From: Burkholderia sp. 8Y | GTDB taxonomy: Bacteria; Pseudomonadota; Gammaproteobacteria; Burkholderiales; Burkholderiaceae | Direction: 5' to 3' | Assembly: GCF_902506145.1 (NCBI RefSeq) | Contig: NZ_LR733519.1 | Span: 492,672-556,671, forward strand | Length of the DNA: 64,000 bases | The notes under the pieces: model-generated | What the model was told of the DNA's origin: nothing | Database searches by the model: none | Seen by the model: the letters and a program-made list of their open reading frames with translations, nothing else | In this document: positions 36,564 to 45,537 of the stretch, one piece after another | Position numbering within the stretch: the first letter of the stretch is position 1 | Layout: every line of letters starts with the position of its first letter | Made by a program: the position numbers and the translations under genes

Positions 36564-37259
36564 ATGACAACCAACGTTGCAGTCGTAACGGGCTCGAACG
36601 GGCTGACGGGCCAGGCCATTTGCAAGAACCTGAGAGAGCGCGGCTATACGGTCGTCGGCCTCGACGTCGCGGAGTCCGGCAAGGGCGACTACGCGTATCG
36701 CAAGTGCGACGTGACCGATATCGAGCAGATTCGCGCCGCCGTTGAGGATATCGACGCAAAGTACGGCACGATCCGCGTGCTCGTCAACAACGCGGGTGTC
36801 TGGCACGGCAAGACGTTCTTCGACATTTCGCCCTCCGACTACGACTTCACTTATGGCGTCAACGCACGCGCGCCGTTCTTTCTCAGCCAGGAAGTGGCAA
36901 AGCGTCTCGTGAAAGCGGGCGGCGGCGGTGTCATCGTCAACCTGGCTTCGATCGTGGCGACGACGGGCAGTGGCGTGACCGACTACGGTGGCTCGAAAGC
37001 GGCCGTCATTAATCTCACCAAGAGTCTTGCCAAGCCGCTGGGGCCGCATGGCATCCGTGTCGCGGCGGTGTCGCCCGGCACGATCAATACGGCGATGGGC
37101 GAAAAGGTGCCGAAGGAAATCCGCGACAAGCTGATCGCTGGTTCCGGCCTGCAACGCGCGGCGGAGCCCGAAGAAATCGCATCGGTCGTCGGCTTCCTCG
37201 TGAGCGACGATGCCCGCTACGTGACGGGCGCGACGCTCGACGTCAACGGCGGTCTGTGA
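36564..37259 (+). CDS. Short-chain dehydrogenase/reductase
   Basis: A 231-residue SDR with TGSNGLTG (a variant of TGxxxGxG), DVAES after the second strand (Asp, thus NAD), NNAG, the Ser of NLASIVATTG, YGGSK and VTGATLDVNGG. It opens the second transcription block, upstream of the P450, ferredoxin and reductase genes, and so is expected to oxidise the alcohol formed by that P450. It is shorter than most SDRs (about 250). GAAGAGGTGA sets the start. Confidence 0.92.
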   Translation: MTTNVAVVTGSNGLTGQAICKNLRERGYTVVGLDVAESGKGDYAYRKCDVTDIEQIRAAVEDIDAKYGTIRVLVNNAGVWHGKTFFDISPSDYDFTYGVNARAPFFLSQEVAKRLVKAGGGGVIVNLASIVATTGSGVTDYGGSKAAVINLTKSLAKPLGPHGIRVAAVSPGTINTAMGEKVPKEIRDKLIAGSGLQRAAEPEEIASVVGFLVSDDARYVTGATLDVNGGL

Positions 37260-37310
37260 GATTCGCCCCGACATGAACTCGATCATTCAACGGGTATTAG
37301 GGGAGGCATG

Positions 37311-38522
37311 ATGTCTGGGTGTCCTTTTAGCAAGCCGACGTTTCCAATGCCGCGCCAATGTCCGTTCGTTCCGCCGGCCGAATATCGTGATTTCCAGGCG
37401 CAGCCGGGGCCGGTGAAGGTGCAGATGTGGGACGGCAAGGATGCGTGGCTTTTCACGCGCTACGACGACGTGCGCGCCGTGCTCGGCGACAACCGCTTCA
37501 GCGGCGATCCGCAGGTGAGCGGCTTTCCGAGCCTGTCGCCTGCGCGAAACGCGGTGCTCGATCTCGAACCCGCGTTCATTCGCATGGACCCGCCTCAGCA
37601 CGGCCACTATCGCCGTATGTTGACGAAGGAATTCATGATCAAGCGCGTGAGCGAAATGCGTCCGCGTATCGAATCGATCTTCAACCGGCTCATCGACGAA
37701 CTGATTGAAAAAGGTCCGCCCGCCAATCTGGTGGAAGACCTGTTTCTGCCGCTGACCTCGGAAGTGATTGCGGGCTTGCTTGACGTACCGGCGTGCGATC
37801 ACGGGTTCTTTCAGGAGCAAAGCCGCCTTAAGGTTCTGCTCGATGTCGATCCGTCGATTCCAAAGGAAGCGTCCGATCGCATCCTGTCGTATCTGGACCG
37901 CTTGATTACGGAGCGCGAAAAGGACGCCGAGAACCGCACCGACCTGTTGAGCCGGTTGATCGTCGAGCAGGTAAGGCCGGGGCATCTCACGCATCGCGAA
38001 CTGGTCATCATGGCCGAGCTGTTGCTGATGGCCGGCCACGAAACGACTGCCAATCAGATGGCGCTGGGCGTCTTCAGCTTCCTGACCAATCCGGACCAGT
38101 TGCGCTTGTTGCGGGAGACGCCGACGCTCTTGCGCAATGCCGTGGAGGAGATGCTGCGTTTTCATACCATCGTGCATTACAACGCGTTCCGCGTGGCGAC
38201 GGAAGACGTCGAGGTCGCGGGACAGGTGATTCGCAAGGGCGAAGGCGTGATCGCGCTGATATCCGGCGCGAATCACGATGTCACGGCGTTCGAGCATCCG
38301 GAACGCTTCGACATCACGCGCAAGGCGGATCATCACGTCGCGTTCAGCTACGGCATTCACCAATGTCTTGGACAACCGCTTGCGCGCGTCGAGTTGCAGG
38401 TGGTGTTCGGGACGCTGTTCGAACGCATGCCGAATCTGCGCTTCGCCGTTCCGGTCGAACAGATCAAGGGCAAGGGCGATCACTTCGTGCAGGGCCTCGA
38501 AGCCTTGCCGGTCACCTGGTAA
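37311..38522 (+). CDS. Cytochrome P450 (second copy)
   Basis: A 403-residue bacterial P450 with AGHETTANQ in the I-helix, EEMLR (ExxR) and FSYGIHQCLGQPLAR with the heme Cys at about 352. It is a close paralogue of the P450 at 13039, sharing the MDPPxHGxYRRxLTKEFM segment and the QVVFxTxFxRxP end. Its ferredoxin and reductase genes follow directly, so this is a complete class I three-component system. The start at 37311 is preferred over 37308 because GGGAGG is then five bases away. Confidence 0.94.
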   Translation: MSGCPFSKPTFPMPRQCPFVPPAEYRDFQAQPGPVKVQMWDGKDAWLFTRYDDVRAVLGDNRFSGDPQVSGFPSLSPARNAVLDLEPAFIRMDPPQHGHYRRMLTKEFMIKRVSEMRPRIESIFNRLIDELIEKGPPANLVEDLFLPLTSEVIAGLLDVPACDHGFFQEQSRLKVLLDVDPSIPKEASDRILSYLDRLITEREKDAENRTDLLSRLIVEQVRPGHLTHRELVIMAELLLMAGHETTANQMALGVFSFLTNPDQLRLLRETPTLLRNAVEEMLRFHTIVHYNAFRVATEDVEVAGQVIRKGEGVIALISGANHDVTAFEHPERFDITRKADHHVAFSYGIHQCLGQPLARVELQVVFGTLFERMPNLRFAVPVEQIKGKGDHFVQGLEALPVTW

Positions 38523-38565
38523 TCAACGGCTGCGCGACTCATGCAGCGATGAAGGAGAGTAGGGC

Positions 38566-38826
38566 ATGGCAAACGGAAACTTCAAACTGCGCGTGGCCGT
38601 CGATCAGGATGTGTGCGTCGGTGCTGGCCTGTGCGTGCTGTCGACGGCTGAGGTATTCGATCAGCGCGACGAGGACGGCGTGGTCAAGCTGCTCACGTCA
38701 GAGCCGGACGAGACCCAATACGAGAAAGTGCTCGGCGCTGCGCGCAAGTGTCCCGCGAAGGCCATCAAGGTCGAGAAGATCATGGACGATGCGCCGGCGC
38801 AGGAGAGCGGCAGTGAGCACGCCTGA
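38566..38826 (+). CDS. 3Fe-4S-type ferredoxin for the P450
   Basis: An 86-residue ferredoxin of the kind found beside P450s in actinobacteria and some proteobacteria. RVAVDQDVCVGAGLCVLSTAEVF and ARKCPAKAI hold the three cluster Cys (C-x5-C ... C-P); the position of the fourth ligand is not Cys, fitting a 3Fe-4S cluster. It is distinct from the [2Fe-2S] ferredoxin at 33505. The acidic tail overlaps the next gene start by 14 bases, so the reductase is translationally coupled. Confidence 0.92.
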   Translation: MANGNFKLRVAVDQDVCVGAGLCVLSTAEVFDQRDEDGVVKLLTSEPDETQYEKVLGAARKCPAKAIKVEKIMDDAPAQESGSEHA

Positions 38827-40057
38827 AACCATTGTGATCGTGGGCGCGGGGCAGGCCGGGCAGCAGGTCGCGGCTTCCCTGCGCGACGAAGGCTACACAG
38901 GCGCGATCCGGCTTATCGGCGATGAAGCGAGCCTGCCGTATCAAAGGCCGCCGTTGTCCAAGAGCTTCCTGACCGGCGACGTTTCGGCGGACGAACTGAC
39001 GCTCGAAGAATCGCCCTGGTTCGATGCCGCGCAGGTCGAGCACATTGCGGGCGAAAGCGTCGGCGCGATCGATCGCCGGCGGCAGCGTCTGTCGCTCGCG
39101 TCAGGTCGGATTGTGCCGTACGATCGGCTCGTGCTCGCGACGGGTTCGCGCAATCGCGTGCTGCCGTGTCAGACACAACCGATGCACGGCGTCGTGTCGC
39201 TGCGCTCTGTGTCCGATGCGCAGTTGCTGAAGACATACCTTTCGGAAGCGCAGCGCGTGGTGGTGGTCGGCGCGGGCTTCCTCGGTCTGGAAGTGGCCTG
39301 CATCGCTGCCGCGCGCGGATGCGACGTGCATGTGGTCGAATCCGTCGATCGCGTGATGAAGCGCGCGATCTCGGCCGAGATGTCGTCGGCGTGCACGGCG
39401 CACCATTGCACGGCGGGCATTCGGTTTTCTTTCGATGCACGCGTCGAACGTATCGTGGGAGAAGGCGATCGTGTTCGCGCGGTCGAACTCGCCGACGGCA
39501 CCCGTCTTGAGGCAGACGTTGTGCTGGTCGCGGCTGGCGTCGTGCCGAACAGCGAACTCGCGGCCGCGTGTGGCTTGTCCGTGTTCAACGGCGTCATCGT
39601 CGATGCGCTCCTGCGCACGTCGGACCCGGCGATTTTCGCCATCGGCGATTGCGCGGCATTCCCCTACGCATTCGACGGCGGCGACATGCTGCGGCTAGAG
39701 TCCGTGCAGAACGCCGTCGATCAGGCGCGCCACGTCGCGCGCGCGCTGCTCGGCGATGCGACACCGTATGACCAGACGCCCGTGTTCTGGAGCGATCAGG
39801 GCAGCGCCCGTTTGCAGATAGCGGGCGTGGCGCGCAGGCTCGACAGCAGCGTCGTGCGGGGCGATCCGGCGTCCGGTGCGTTCTCCGTGTTCCGATACCG
39901 GCATCATCGGCTGACGGGCGTGGAGTCGTTCAATCGCCCGGCCGATCACATGGCGGCGCGCAAGCTGCTGCAACGGCGGATCAGTCCGTCTCGCGAGCAG
40001 GCCGCCGATCCCACGTTCAATCTGAAGCTATTGCTTACGCTCGAAAAAGCGGTTTGA
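38813..40057 (+). CDS. FAD-dependent ferredoxin reductase, second copy
   Basis: A 414-residue reductase with IVIVGAGQAGQQVAASLR (FAD), LPYQRPPLSKSFLTG, VVVVGAGFLGLEVACIAA (NAD) and WSDQGSARLQIAGVARRLD. The GTG at 38813, with AGGAGA six bases upstream, is chosen over longer frames. It is a paralogue of the gene at 32242 and would pass electrons from NADH to the ferredoxin encoded by the overlapping gene, then to the P450 at 37311. Confidence 0.94.
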   Translation: MSTPETIVIVGAGQAGQQVAASLRDEGYTGAIRLIGDEASLPYQRPPLSKSFLTGDVSADELTLEESPWFDAAQVEHIAGESVGAIDRRRQRLSLASGRIVPYDRLVLATGSRNRVLPCQTQPMHGVVSLRSVSDAQLLKTYLSEAQRVVVVGAGFLGLEVACIAAARGCDVHVVESVDRVMKRAISAEMSSACTAHHCTAGIRFSFDARVERIVGEGDRVRAVELADGTRLEADVVLVAAGVVPNSELAAACGLSVFNGVIVDALLRTSDPAIFAIGDCAAFPYAFDGGDMLRLESVQNAVDQARHVARALLGDATPYDQTPVFWSDQGSARLQIAGVARRLDSSVVRGDPASGAFSVFRYRHHRLTGVESFNRPADHMAARKLLQRRISPSREQAADPTFNLKLLLTLEKAV

Positions 40058-40080
40058 TACCCGCCGCGGGGACCTGACTC

Positions 40081-41268
40081 ATGGCTGCATCGGCGATTCT
40101 CGACGGCGTGCGTATTCTCGATATGACTTCGGTGATCTTCGGTCCGTATTGCACGGCGACGCTGGCCGAGATGGGCGCGGACGTCATCAAGATCGAGCCG
40201 CTCGCAGGCGACGAGATCCGGCGCGTCGGGCGGCCCGCGAAAACGCGCGGCATGGGACCGGCGCACATGACGCTCAATCGCGGCAAACGGTCGGTCGTAT
40301 GGGACTTGAAGACGCCGCGCGGCAAGGCGGCGCTGCTGCGCCTGCTTGGACGCTGCGACGTGTTCATCCATAACCTGCGGCATGATGCCATCGAGCGGCT
40401 CGGGCTTGGCTACGATGCCATTTGCGCTCAGCATCGTCGGCTCGTGTATGTGCATTGCACGGGGTTCGGCGAAGAAGGTACTTACGCCGGCCGTCCCGCT
40501 TACGACGACATCATTCAGGCGGCATCCGGTGCCGCGAGTCTGTTGCCCCGGACCGATGGCAATCCCGCGCCGCGCTATCTGCCGATGGCGATGGCCGACA
40601 AGGTCGCAGGACTCCATGCGACGTATGCCGTGCTCGGTGCATTGTTGCATCGCGAACGGAGCGGGCAGGGGCAGTCCGTCGAAGTGCCGATGTTCGAGAG
40701 CTTCACGCACTTTCTGTTGCAGGAACATCTGTATGGACGTGCGTTCGTTCCGCCGACCGAACCTGCGGGTTATCCGCGCCAGCTCGATCCAGACCGTCAG
40801 CCGATGAAGTGCCTCGACGGTTACATCGCCGTTGCCCCTTATACGGACGATCGCTGGGTGCGCTTTTTTCAGGTAACGGGTCACGGAGATTTCCTCGAAC
40901 GCGAGAGACTGAGCACGGCGCGCGAGCGGTTCAATGCGCTGGACCGGATGCACGCGGAGATGGCACGCATTGTGGCGAGCCAGCCGCTGCAGTACTGGCT
41001 GATGCTCTTTGCCGAATGCGATATTCCGGCTTCCGAGGTGCGCGATCTCGAAGGCGTGCTCGCGGACCCGCATCTCGCATCGGTGGAATTTTTTGAGCGC
41101 AGAACGCATCCGTCGGAAGGCCACTATTTGCAGATGCGTCTGCCGGTGCGCTTTCACGGCGCGCGGACGACAGAGATGCGTCCCGCGCCGCTGCTCGGCG
41201 AGCACAGCGATGAAGTCGAGGGCTGGTTATCGGATGAACGCGCGAACGAACCCGAAAAGCCGTGCTGA
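40081..41268 (+). CDS. CaiB/BaiF CoA-transferase, second intact copy
   Basis: A 395-residue type III CoA-transferase: VRILDMTSVIFGPYCTATLAEMGADVIKIEP, NRGKRSVVWDLKTPRGK, HNLRHDAIERLG and PAYDDIIQAASG, with the active Asp near 142, and RYLPMAMADKVAG. It follows the P450 reductase by 23 bases, the last gene of the rightward block, and ends six bases before the oppositely oriented LysR gene. It probably activates the acid made by the P450/SDR steps. Confidence 0.92.
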   Translation: MAASAILDGVRILDMTSVIFGPYCTATLAEMGADVIKIEPLAGDEIRRVGRPAKTRGMGPAHMTLNRGKRSVVWDLKTPRGKAALLRLLGRCDVFIHNLRHDAIERLGLGYDAICAQHRRLVYVHCTGFGEEGTYAGRPAYDDIIQAASGAASLLPRTDGNPAPRYLPMAMADKVAGLHATYAVLGALLHRERSGQGQSVEVPMFESFTHFLLQEHLYGRAFVPPTEPAGYPRQLDPDRQPMKCLDGYIAVAPYTDDRWVRFFQVTGHGDFLERERLSTARERFNALDRMHAEMARIVASQPLQYWLMLFAECDIPASEVRDLEGVLADPHLASVEFFERRTHPSEGHYLQMRLPVRFHGARTTEMRPAPLLGEHSDEVEGWLSDERANEPEKPC

Positions 41269-41273
41269 GTCGA

Positions 41274-42233
41274 TCAGGCCGCCGCCGCTTCGAGATGCTG
41301 CGACGTTGAAGTATCGATGAAATATTGCGGGTGGCGTGCGATCAACTGCGCCGCGTTGGCGCGCGCGGCTTCGCGCCACGCGTTGAGCAGCGGCGGCACG
41401 CGATCCTTATGCCAGGCAAGCGACAGCGAAACGCCCGGCGTGTCGGCTGCCAGCGGCCGATACGCCACGCCGTGCGGCTGCATCAGCTGCATGATCGCCG
41501 GCACGACCGCCACGCCCACGCCCGCCGCGACGAGACACGCGGACGTGTGCATGTCGTGTGCCTCTTTCGCGACGTTCGGCCGCAGGCTGGCGTCCTCGAA
41601 TATGTCGAGAATTTTGTCGCCGTAGCCGCGTTCCGTTGCCGTGCCCCTCGCGACCGCGATCAGCGGCCATTTCGCGAGATCTTGAAGATTGACCGGCCCC
41701 GGAACGTCATACTCGCTTCCGGCTGGCACGGCCACCACGAGCAATTCGCGATACAGCAACTCGGTCACGATGTTGTGATCGAAGACGTGCCCGCGCACAA
41801 GTCCCACTTCGATGAGCCCTTCCTTGAGACCGGCGATCTGCTGCGAGATCGTCATCTCCTGAAGACTCACATCAGAGTTGGGGGCGAGCGCGTTGAACAG
41901 CCGCAGCGTGTTGGGCAGGAAGCAATAGATCGCCGTATAGATGGAGCCGACGATGAGATGCGCCTGCGCGCCGCGTCCCGATGCACGCACCGCGGCAATC
42001 GCCGCCGACGCCGTGTTCAGTACGCGCTGGGCGTGCTCGACGAGAATTTCGCCGGCTGGCGTCAGCAGCACCTTGCGCTTTTCGCGCGTGAAAAGGGCCG
42101 TGCCGAGTTCGTCTTCCAGCGCGATGATTTGCGCGCTCAATGCGGGCTGCGCGATGTTCACCCGTTCCGAGGCGCGCGTGAAGTTCAGCTCGGCGGCCAC
42201 GGCGAGAAAGTATTGAAGTTGGCGCATGTTCAT
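41274..42233 (-). CDS. LysR-family regulator (candidate master regulator of the island)
   Basis: A 319-residue LysR regulator: MNMRQLQYFLAVAAELNFTRASERVNIAQPALSAQIIALEDELG (HTH) and a substrate-binding domain (AQAHLIVGSIYTAIYCFLP, LKEGLIEVGLVRG, CLVAAGVGVAVVP). LysR proteins of this kind usually activate catabolic operons with an aromatic acid or intermediate as inducer. It is divergent from nothing; the SDR gene lies upstream in the same direction. Whether it binds the ACCAATAC/GTATTGGT sites at 23.7 and 36.5 kb is untested. Confidence 0.92.
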   Translation of the reverse strand: MNMRQLQYFLAVAAELNFTRASERVNIAQPALSAQIIALEDELGTALFTREKRKVLLTPAGEILVEHAQRVLNTASAAIAAVRASGRGAQAHLIVGSIYTAIYCFLPNTLRLFNALAPNSDVSLQEMTISQQIAGLKEGLIEVGLVRGHVFDHNIVTELLYRELLVVAVPAGSEYDVPGPVNLQDLAKWPLIAVARGTATERGYGDKILDIFEDASLRPNVAKEAHDMHTSACLVAAGVGVAVVPAIMQLMQPHGVAYRPLAADTPGVSLSLAWHKDRVPPLLNAWREAARANAAQLIARHPQYFIDTSTSQHLEAAAA

Positions 42234-42308
42234 GGTTGCGATCCTCCTATGCTGTTTGCGTGAAGCCGCCTCGGAGACGGGCCTGCGAGGTTGATTCCTG
42301 TCTTTGGC

Positions 42309-42473
42309 TCAGACGGCGCGGTCCGTGCCCGGCGAAGTACGTGGCTGCGTTGTGCCCGAATACTCGGCAATGAGCCGCGTATCGGCGGCGTAACGAATCG
42401 GGTCCGTCATGTAGAGCGCGAGGAGCACGATCTGCGTCCAGTGGCGTCTGAGCTGCTTTGTTCTGGCGGACAT
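42309..42473 (-). CDS. Possible small protein downstream of the SDR
   Basis: A 54-residue frame (MSARTKQLRRHWTQIVLLALYMTDPIRYAADTRLIAEYSG) with GGTGAC ahead of its ATG, 15 bases after the SDR stop, in the same direction. Its composition is ordinary and includes one short hydrophobic stretch. I do not recognise it; it may be spurious. Confidence 0.35.
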   Translation of the reverse strand: MSARTKQLRRHWTQIVLLALYMTDPIRYAADTRLIAEYSGTTQPRTSPGTDRAV

Positions 42474-42487
42474 GGCGTCACCGCGAT

Positions 42488-43285
42488 TCAGTGAACACCG
42501 CGCCAAGCAAGCGTGCCGGCATCGATGTGGAAGACGCTGCCGGTTGAAAAAGACGCTTCTTCGGATGCGAGAAAGCAGACAAGCTTCGCCACTTCCTCTG
42601 GCCGCCCGAGACGTTGCAGCATATGGGTGCCCCATAGACGCCTGCGCGCCTTCTCGCGGTCGGGCGCATTGTCGACACTGTGGCTCAGCATCGGGGTGTC
42701 GATCGCGCCCGGCGCGTAGGCGTTGCAGCGAATGCCTGCATTGGCGAGATCGAGCGCAGTGGCCTTGGTCAGCATGACGACGCCGCCCTTGCTCGCGGCA
42801 TACGCGGGCAAACCCGGATACGCGACGCTGCTCGCAACCGACGCGCCGTTGACGATGGCAGGGCTTTTCGTGGAACGGCGCAGCCAGGGCGCGGCGAATT
42901 TGCTCGCCAGCCACATCGCCTTGAGGTTGACGTTCATGACCGTGTCCCAGACTTCCTCGGGCAGGTCTTCGATGGTCGGCGCGCGATGGGTGAGGCCGTC
43001 GTCGGTAACGCCTGCGTTGTTCACGAGCAAGTCGATGCCGCCCGCAAGGCGCGCGGTTTCGTCGATCATGCGGCGAATGTCGCTCGACGAAGACAGGTCG
43101 GTACGGATAAAACGGCTTCTGGCGCCGGCCTGCTCGACCTCGTTGGCAACGTTCGCGCCTTGATCCTCTTTGATGTCCGCGACTGTCACCCAAGCCGCGC
43201 CCTCACGCGCCGCTTCGATCGCAATCGCGCGACCCATGCCCTGCGCCGCGCCGGTGATCACGACGATTCGTTCCTTCAGCTTCAT
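42488..43285 (-). CDS. Short-chain dehydrogenase/reductase
   Basis: A 265-residue SDR with TGAAQGMG, DIKED after the second strand (NAD preference), NNAG, the Ser of NGASVASSVAYPG, YAASK and STGSVFHIDAGT. It stands divergent from the AraC gene (145-base gap) and upstream of the LysR gene, between the two regulators of the island. It likely oxidises a hydroxylated intermediate or a 3-hydroxyacyl-CoA. Confidence 0.92.
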   Translation of the reverse strand: MKLKERIVVITGAAQGMGRAIAIEAAREGAAWVTVADIKEDQGANVANEVEQAGARSRFIRTDLSSSSDIRRMIDETARLAGGIDLLVNNAGVTDDGLTHRAPTIEDLPEEVWDTVMNVNLKAMWLASKFAAPWLRRSTKSPAIVNGASVASSVAYPGLPAYAASKGGVVMLTKATALDLANAGIRCNAYAPGAIDTPMLSHSVDNAPDREKARRRLWGTHMLQRLGRPEEVAKLVCFLASEEASFSTGSVFHIDAGTLAWRGVH

Positions 43286-43429
43286 GCATGTCTCCGATCT
43301 TTTACCCGTTTGGGGCGTCTTCGCCGGCTTGAACTGCTGAATCCCAGACCGGCTGATGACAATAAGGTAATCCGCGGAAACGAGTTAATCTATACGGCGT
43401 CGTCTCAAAAACTTTACCGATCGTCTCTA

Positions 43430-44362
43430 ATGGACATTCTGACCGATATCATCAGCCTCATGCGACCGCGAGCAATTAGCTGGAGAACGGTCGAAGCGCA
43501 CGGGCGATGGGGGATGAGCGTGCCTTGCCGCGATATTCCCGTGTTCTGTCTCGTTTTGGCCGGTCAATGCTGGTACGTGCCGATGCATGGGGCGCCGCTA
43601 TTGTTGAAGCAGGGTGACTATCTGCTCATGCGTGCAACGGCTCGTTACTGCCTTGTCAGCGATCTCGATGCAAGCGGCACCTTGCGCTCCCTGGAAGCCG
43701 GCGTTGCCAACGACGAGTACGTGCGCTGGGATGAAGGTGCCGGCGGAGAGGAAACCCGGTTGGTCGGTGGATATTTCGAGATCGGACCGGAACATTCAGC
43801 ACTGTTCCTGGAGATGCTCCCCGACTTCCTTCATATTCGATCATCGGACGAAGAGGCGGGTCGCCTCACGCGCCTTATTGCAATAATCGGCGAGGAGTCA
43901 GGTTCCGATCTTCCGGGCCACGATCTGGTGATGAGCCGGCTTGTCGAAGTCATGCTGGTAGAAGTGTGGCGGCGTCCGCTTAACGGAATTGATAGCCGCG
44001 AGGTCGGCTGGTTTAGCGGTATGGCCGATCCACACATCCATCTTGCGCTGCGCAGAATGCACGGAAATGTTGCTTATCACTGGACCGTTGATGGCCTTGC
44101 AAAGGACATCGGCATGTCACGAGCGGCCTTTGCGCGGCGCTTCACAGAGCGCGTGGGGGTGGCGCCCGGAACATACTTGTCCAATTGGCGCATTGCGCTT
44201 GCGAAAGAAGCGTTGATCAATAGCGAACGTTCGATTGCAGACATTGCGCTTTCCATCGGCTATCTCTCAGACAGTGCCTTCAGTACGGCTTTCACTCGCG
44301 TGGTTGGCGTTGCGCCTGCGGCGTTCCGACGTACGTGCCGTAGCGGGCAACGTAAGACGTGA
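43430..44362 (+). CDS. AraC-family transcriptional regulator
   Basis: A 310-residue regulator. The N-terminal cupin domain (PVFCLVLAGQCWYVPMHGAPLLLKQGDYLLM) resembles the Cupin_6 group and the C-terminal 100 residues hold the two helix-turn-helix units (WTVDGLAKDIGMSRAAFARRFTERVGVAPGTYLSNWRI and SIADIALSIGYLSDSAFSTAFTRVVGVAPAAFR). The ATG at 43430 is the natural start; a very long in-frame upstream extension reads through the opposite SDR gene and is rejected. It may control the divergent SDR gene and/or the trio at 44530-47205. Confidence 0.9.
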   Translation: MDILTDIISLMRPRAISWRTVEAHGRWGMSVPCRDIPVFCLVLAGQCWYVPMHGAPLLLKQGDYLLMRATARYCLVSDLDASGTLRSLEAGVANDEYVRWDEGAGGEETRLVGGYFEIGPEHSALFLEMLPDFLHIRSSDEEAGRLTRLIAIIGEESGSDLPGHDLVMSRLVEVMLVEVWRRPLNGIDSREVGWFSGMADPHIHLALRRMHGNVAYHWTVDGLAKDIGMSRAAFARRFTERVGVAPGTYLSNWRIALAKEALINSERSIADIALSIGYLSDSAFSTAFTRVVGVAPAAFRRTCRSGQRKT

Positions 44363-44529
44363 ATCTGACGCTTCTGCTATACGCCGATCCGCTTGAATAA
44401 TCGTTTTTTAGTATTTCCCTACTTGCCGGGGTCACCCGTATCGTGTGCCCATCCCGAACGCTTTTTGAGCGTCGGCGTTAAGCGGTGCATGAAGCGGGGC
44501 ACTCATCCAGTTTGGCAAGAGAGCGCAAT

Positions 44530-45537
44530 ATGCTAAAGGTATGTATTTTCGGAGGCGGGGCGATTGGCGGCTATCTTGCGGCGCACCTGGCACGTGCCGG
44601 TCAATGCGACGTCAGTGTCGTCGCACGCGGCAGGACGCTGAGCGCCATCCGTTCCGACGGCCTGCGTGTCAGAACCGCCAGCGAAGATTTCAGCGTGCCC
44701 GTGCGGGCGACTGCGAATACCCGCGAGCTCGGCGTACAGGACTACGTATTCATCACGCTCAAGGCGCATCAGGTCGATGCCGCTCTCGATGACATTGCGC
44801 CTTTGATCGGCCCGCGGACCACAGTGCTGCCGCCGACAACGGGCATTCCCTATTACTTCTTTCACGCGTTTCCCGGACCGTTCGAGGGCAGACAGTTGCC
44901 CGCGCTCGATCACGAAGGACGGCAATGGCGCACCATTCCGCCAAATCAGGTGCTGGGTTGTGTCTACTGGATTGGGGCGCATACGAGTGGACCCGGTGTG
45001 GTAGTGCAGGACGGCGCGAAGGCCGGTTGTCCGATTGGCGAGCTCAACGGCAGCGACTCCGAGCGGGTGCGCACGCTCAGTGAAGTGCTATGCGCAAGCG
45101 GCATCGACGCGAAGGTGAACAAAGATATTCGCTCGGCCATCTGGGTGAAGTTCGTCAACAGCTTGTCCTTCAATCCTGTTGCGCTGCTCACGCAGGGAAC
45201 GCTTGGCGAAATGGCCACAGCGGAGGGCGTACTGCCTGTCGTCAAAGCCATGATGCTGGAAGCGGATGCCATTGGTGCCCAATTAGGGCTTGCGATCGGT
45301 CCGACGCCCGACAAGCGAATTGCAATGACCGTCAGCGCGGCGCATCACAAGATGTCGATGCTTCAGGACCTCGAAGCTGCACGTCCGCTCGAACTCGATC
45401 CCTTGAGCCGGTCGATCCGTGCGCTGCGTGAACTGACGGATGTAGCCACTCCAACGCTTGACGCAGTGCTTGCGATGGCCCAACTGCGCGCATCGACGGC
45501 AGCCCACGCAATTGAAAAACAGGAGCAACACGTATGA
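44530..45537 (+). CDS. Ketopantoate reductase-like oxidoreductase (PanE/ApbA family)
   Basis: A 335-residue protein with the NADP fold of 2-dehydropantoate 2-reductase (MLKVCIFGGGAIGGYLAAHLARAG), the VFITLKAHQVDAAL segment, and the C-terminal domain DIRSAIWVKFVNSLSFNPVALLTQGTLGEM containing the Lys/Asn residues of that family. In this setting, coupled by ATGA to a CoA-transferase gene, it probably reduces a 2-oxo acid from the pathway rather than making pantoate. A truncated copy fused to part of the downstream gene exists at 10542. AT-rich upstream DNA at 44398-44422 is shared with that copy. Confidence 0.88.
   Translation: MLKVCIFGGGAIGGYLAAHLARAGQCDVSVVARGRTLSAIRSDGLRVRTASEDFSVPVRATANTRELGVQDYVFITLKAHQVDAALDDIAPLIGPRTTVLPPTTGIPYYFFHAFPGPFEGRQLPALDHEGRQWRTIPPNQVLGCVYWIGAHTSGPGVVVQDGAKAGCPIGELNGSDSERVRTLSEVLCASGIDAKVNKDIRSAIWVKFVNSLSFNPVALLTQGTLGEMATAEGVLPVVKAMMLEADAIGAQLGLAIGPTPDKRIAMTVSAAHHKMSMLQDLEAARPLELDPLSRSIRALRELTDVATPTLDAVLAMAQLRASTAAHAIEKQEQHV

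Noticed and set aside
42680..43429. A 250-codon upstream extension of the AraC frame
   Set aside because: It runs antisense through the SDR gene; AraC homology begins at the ATG at 43430.
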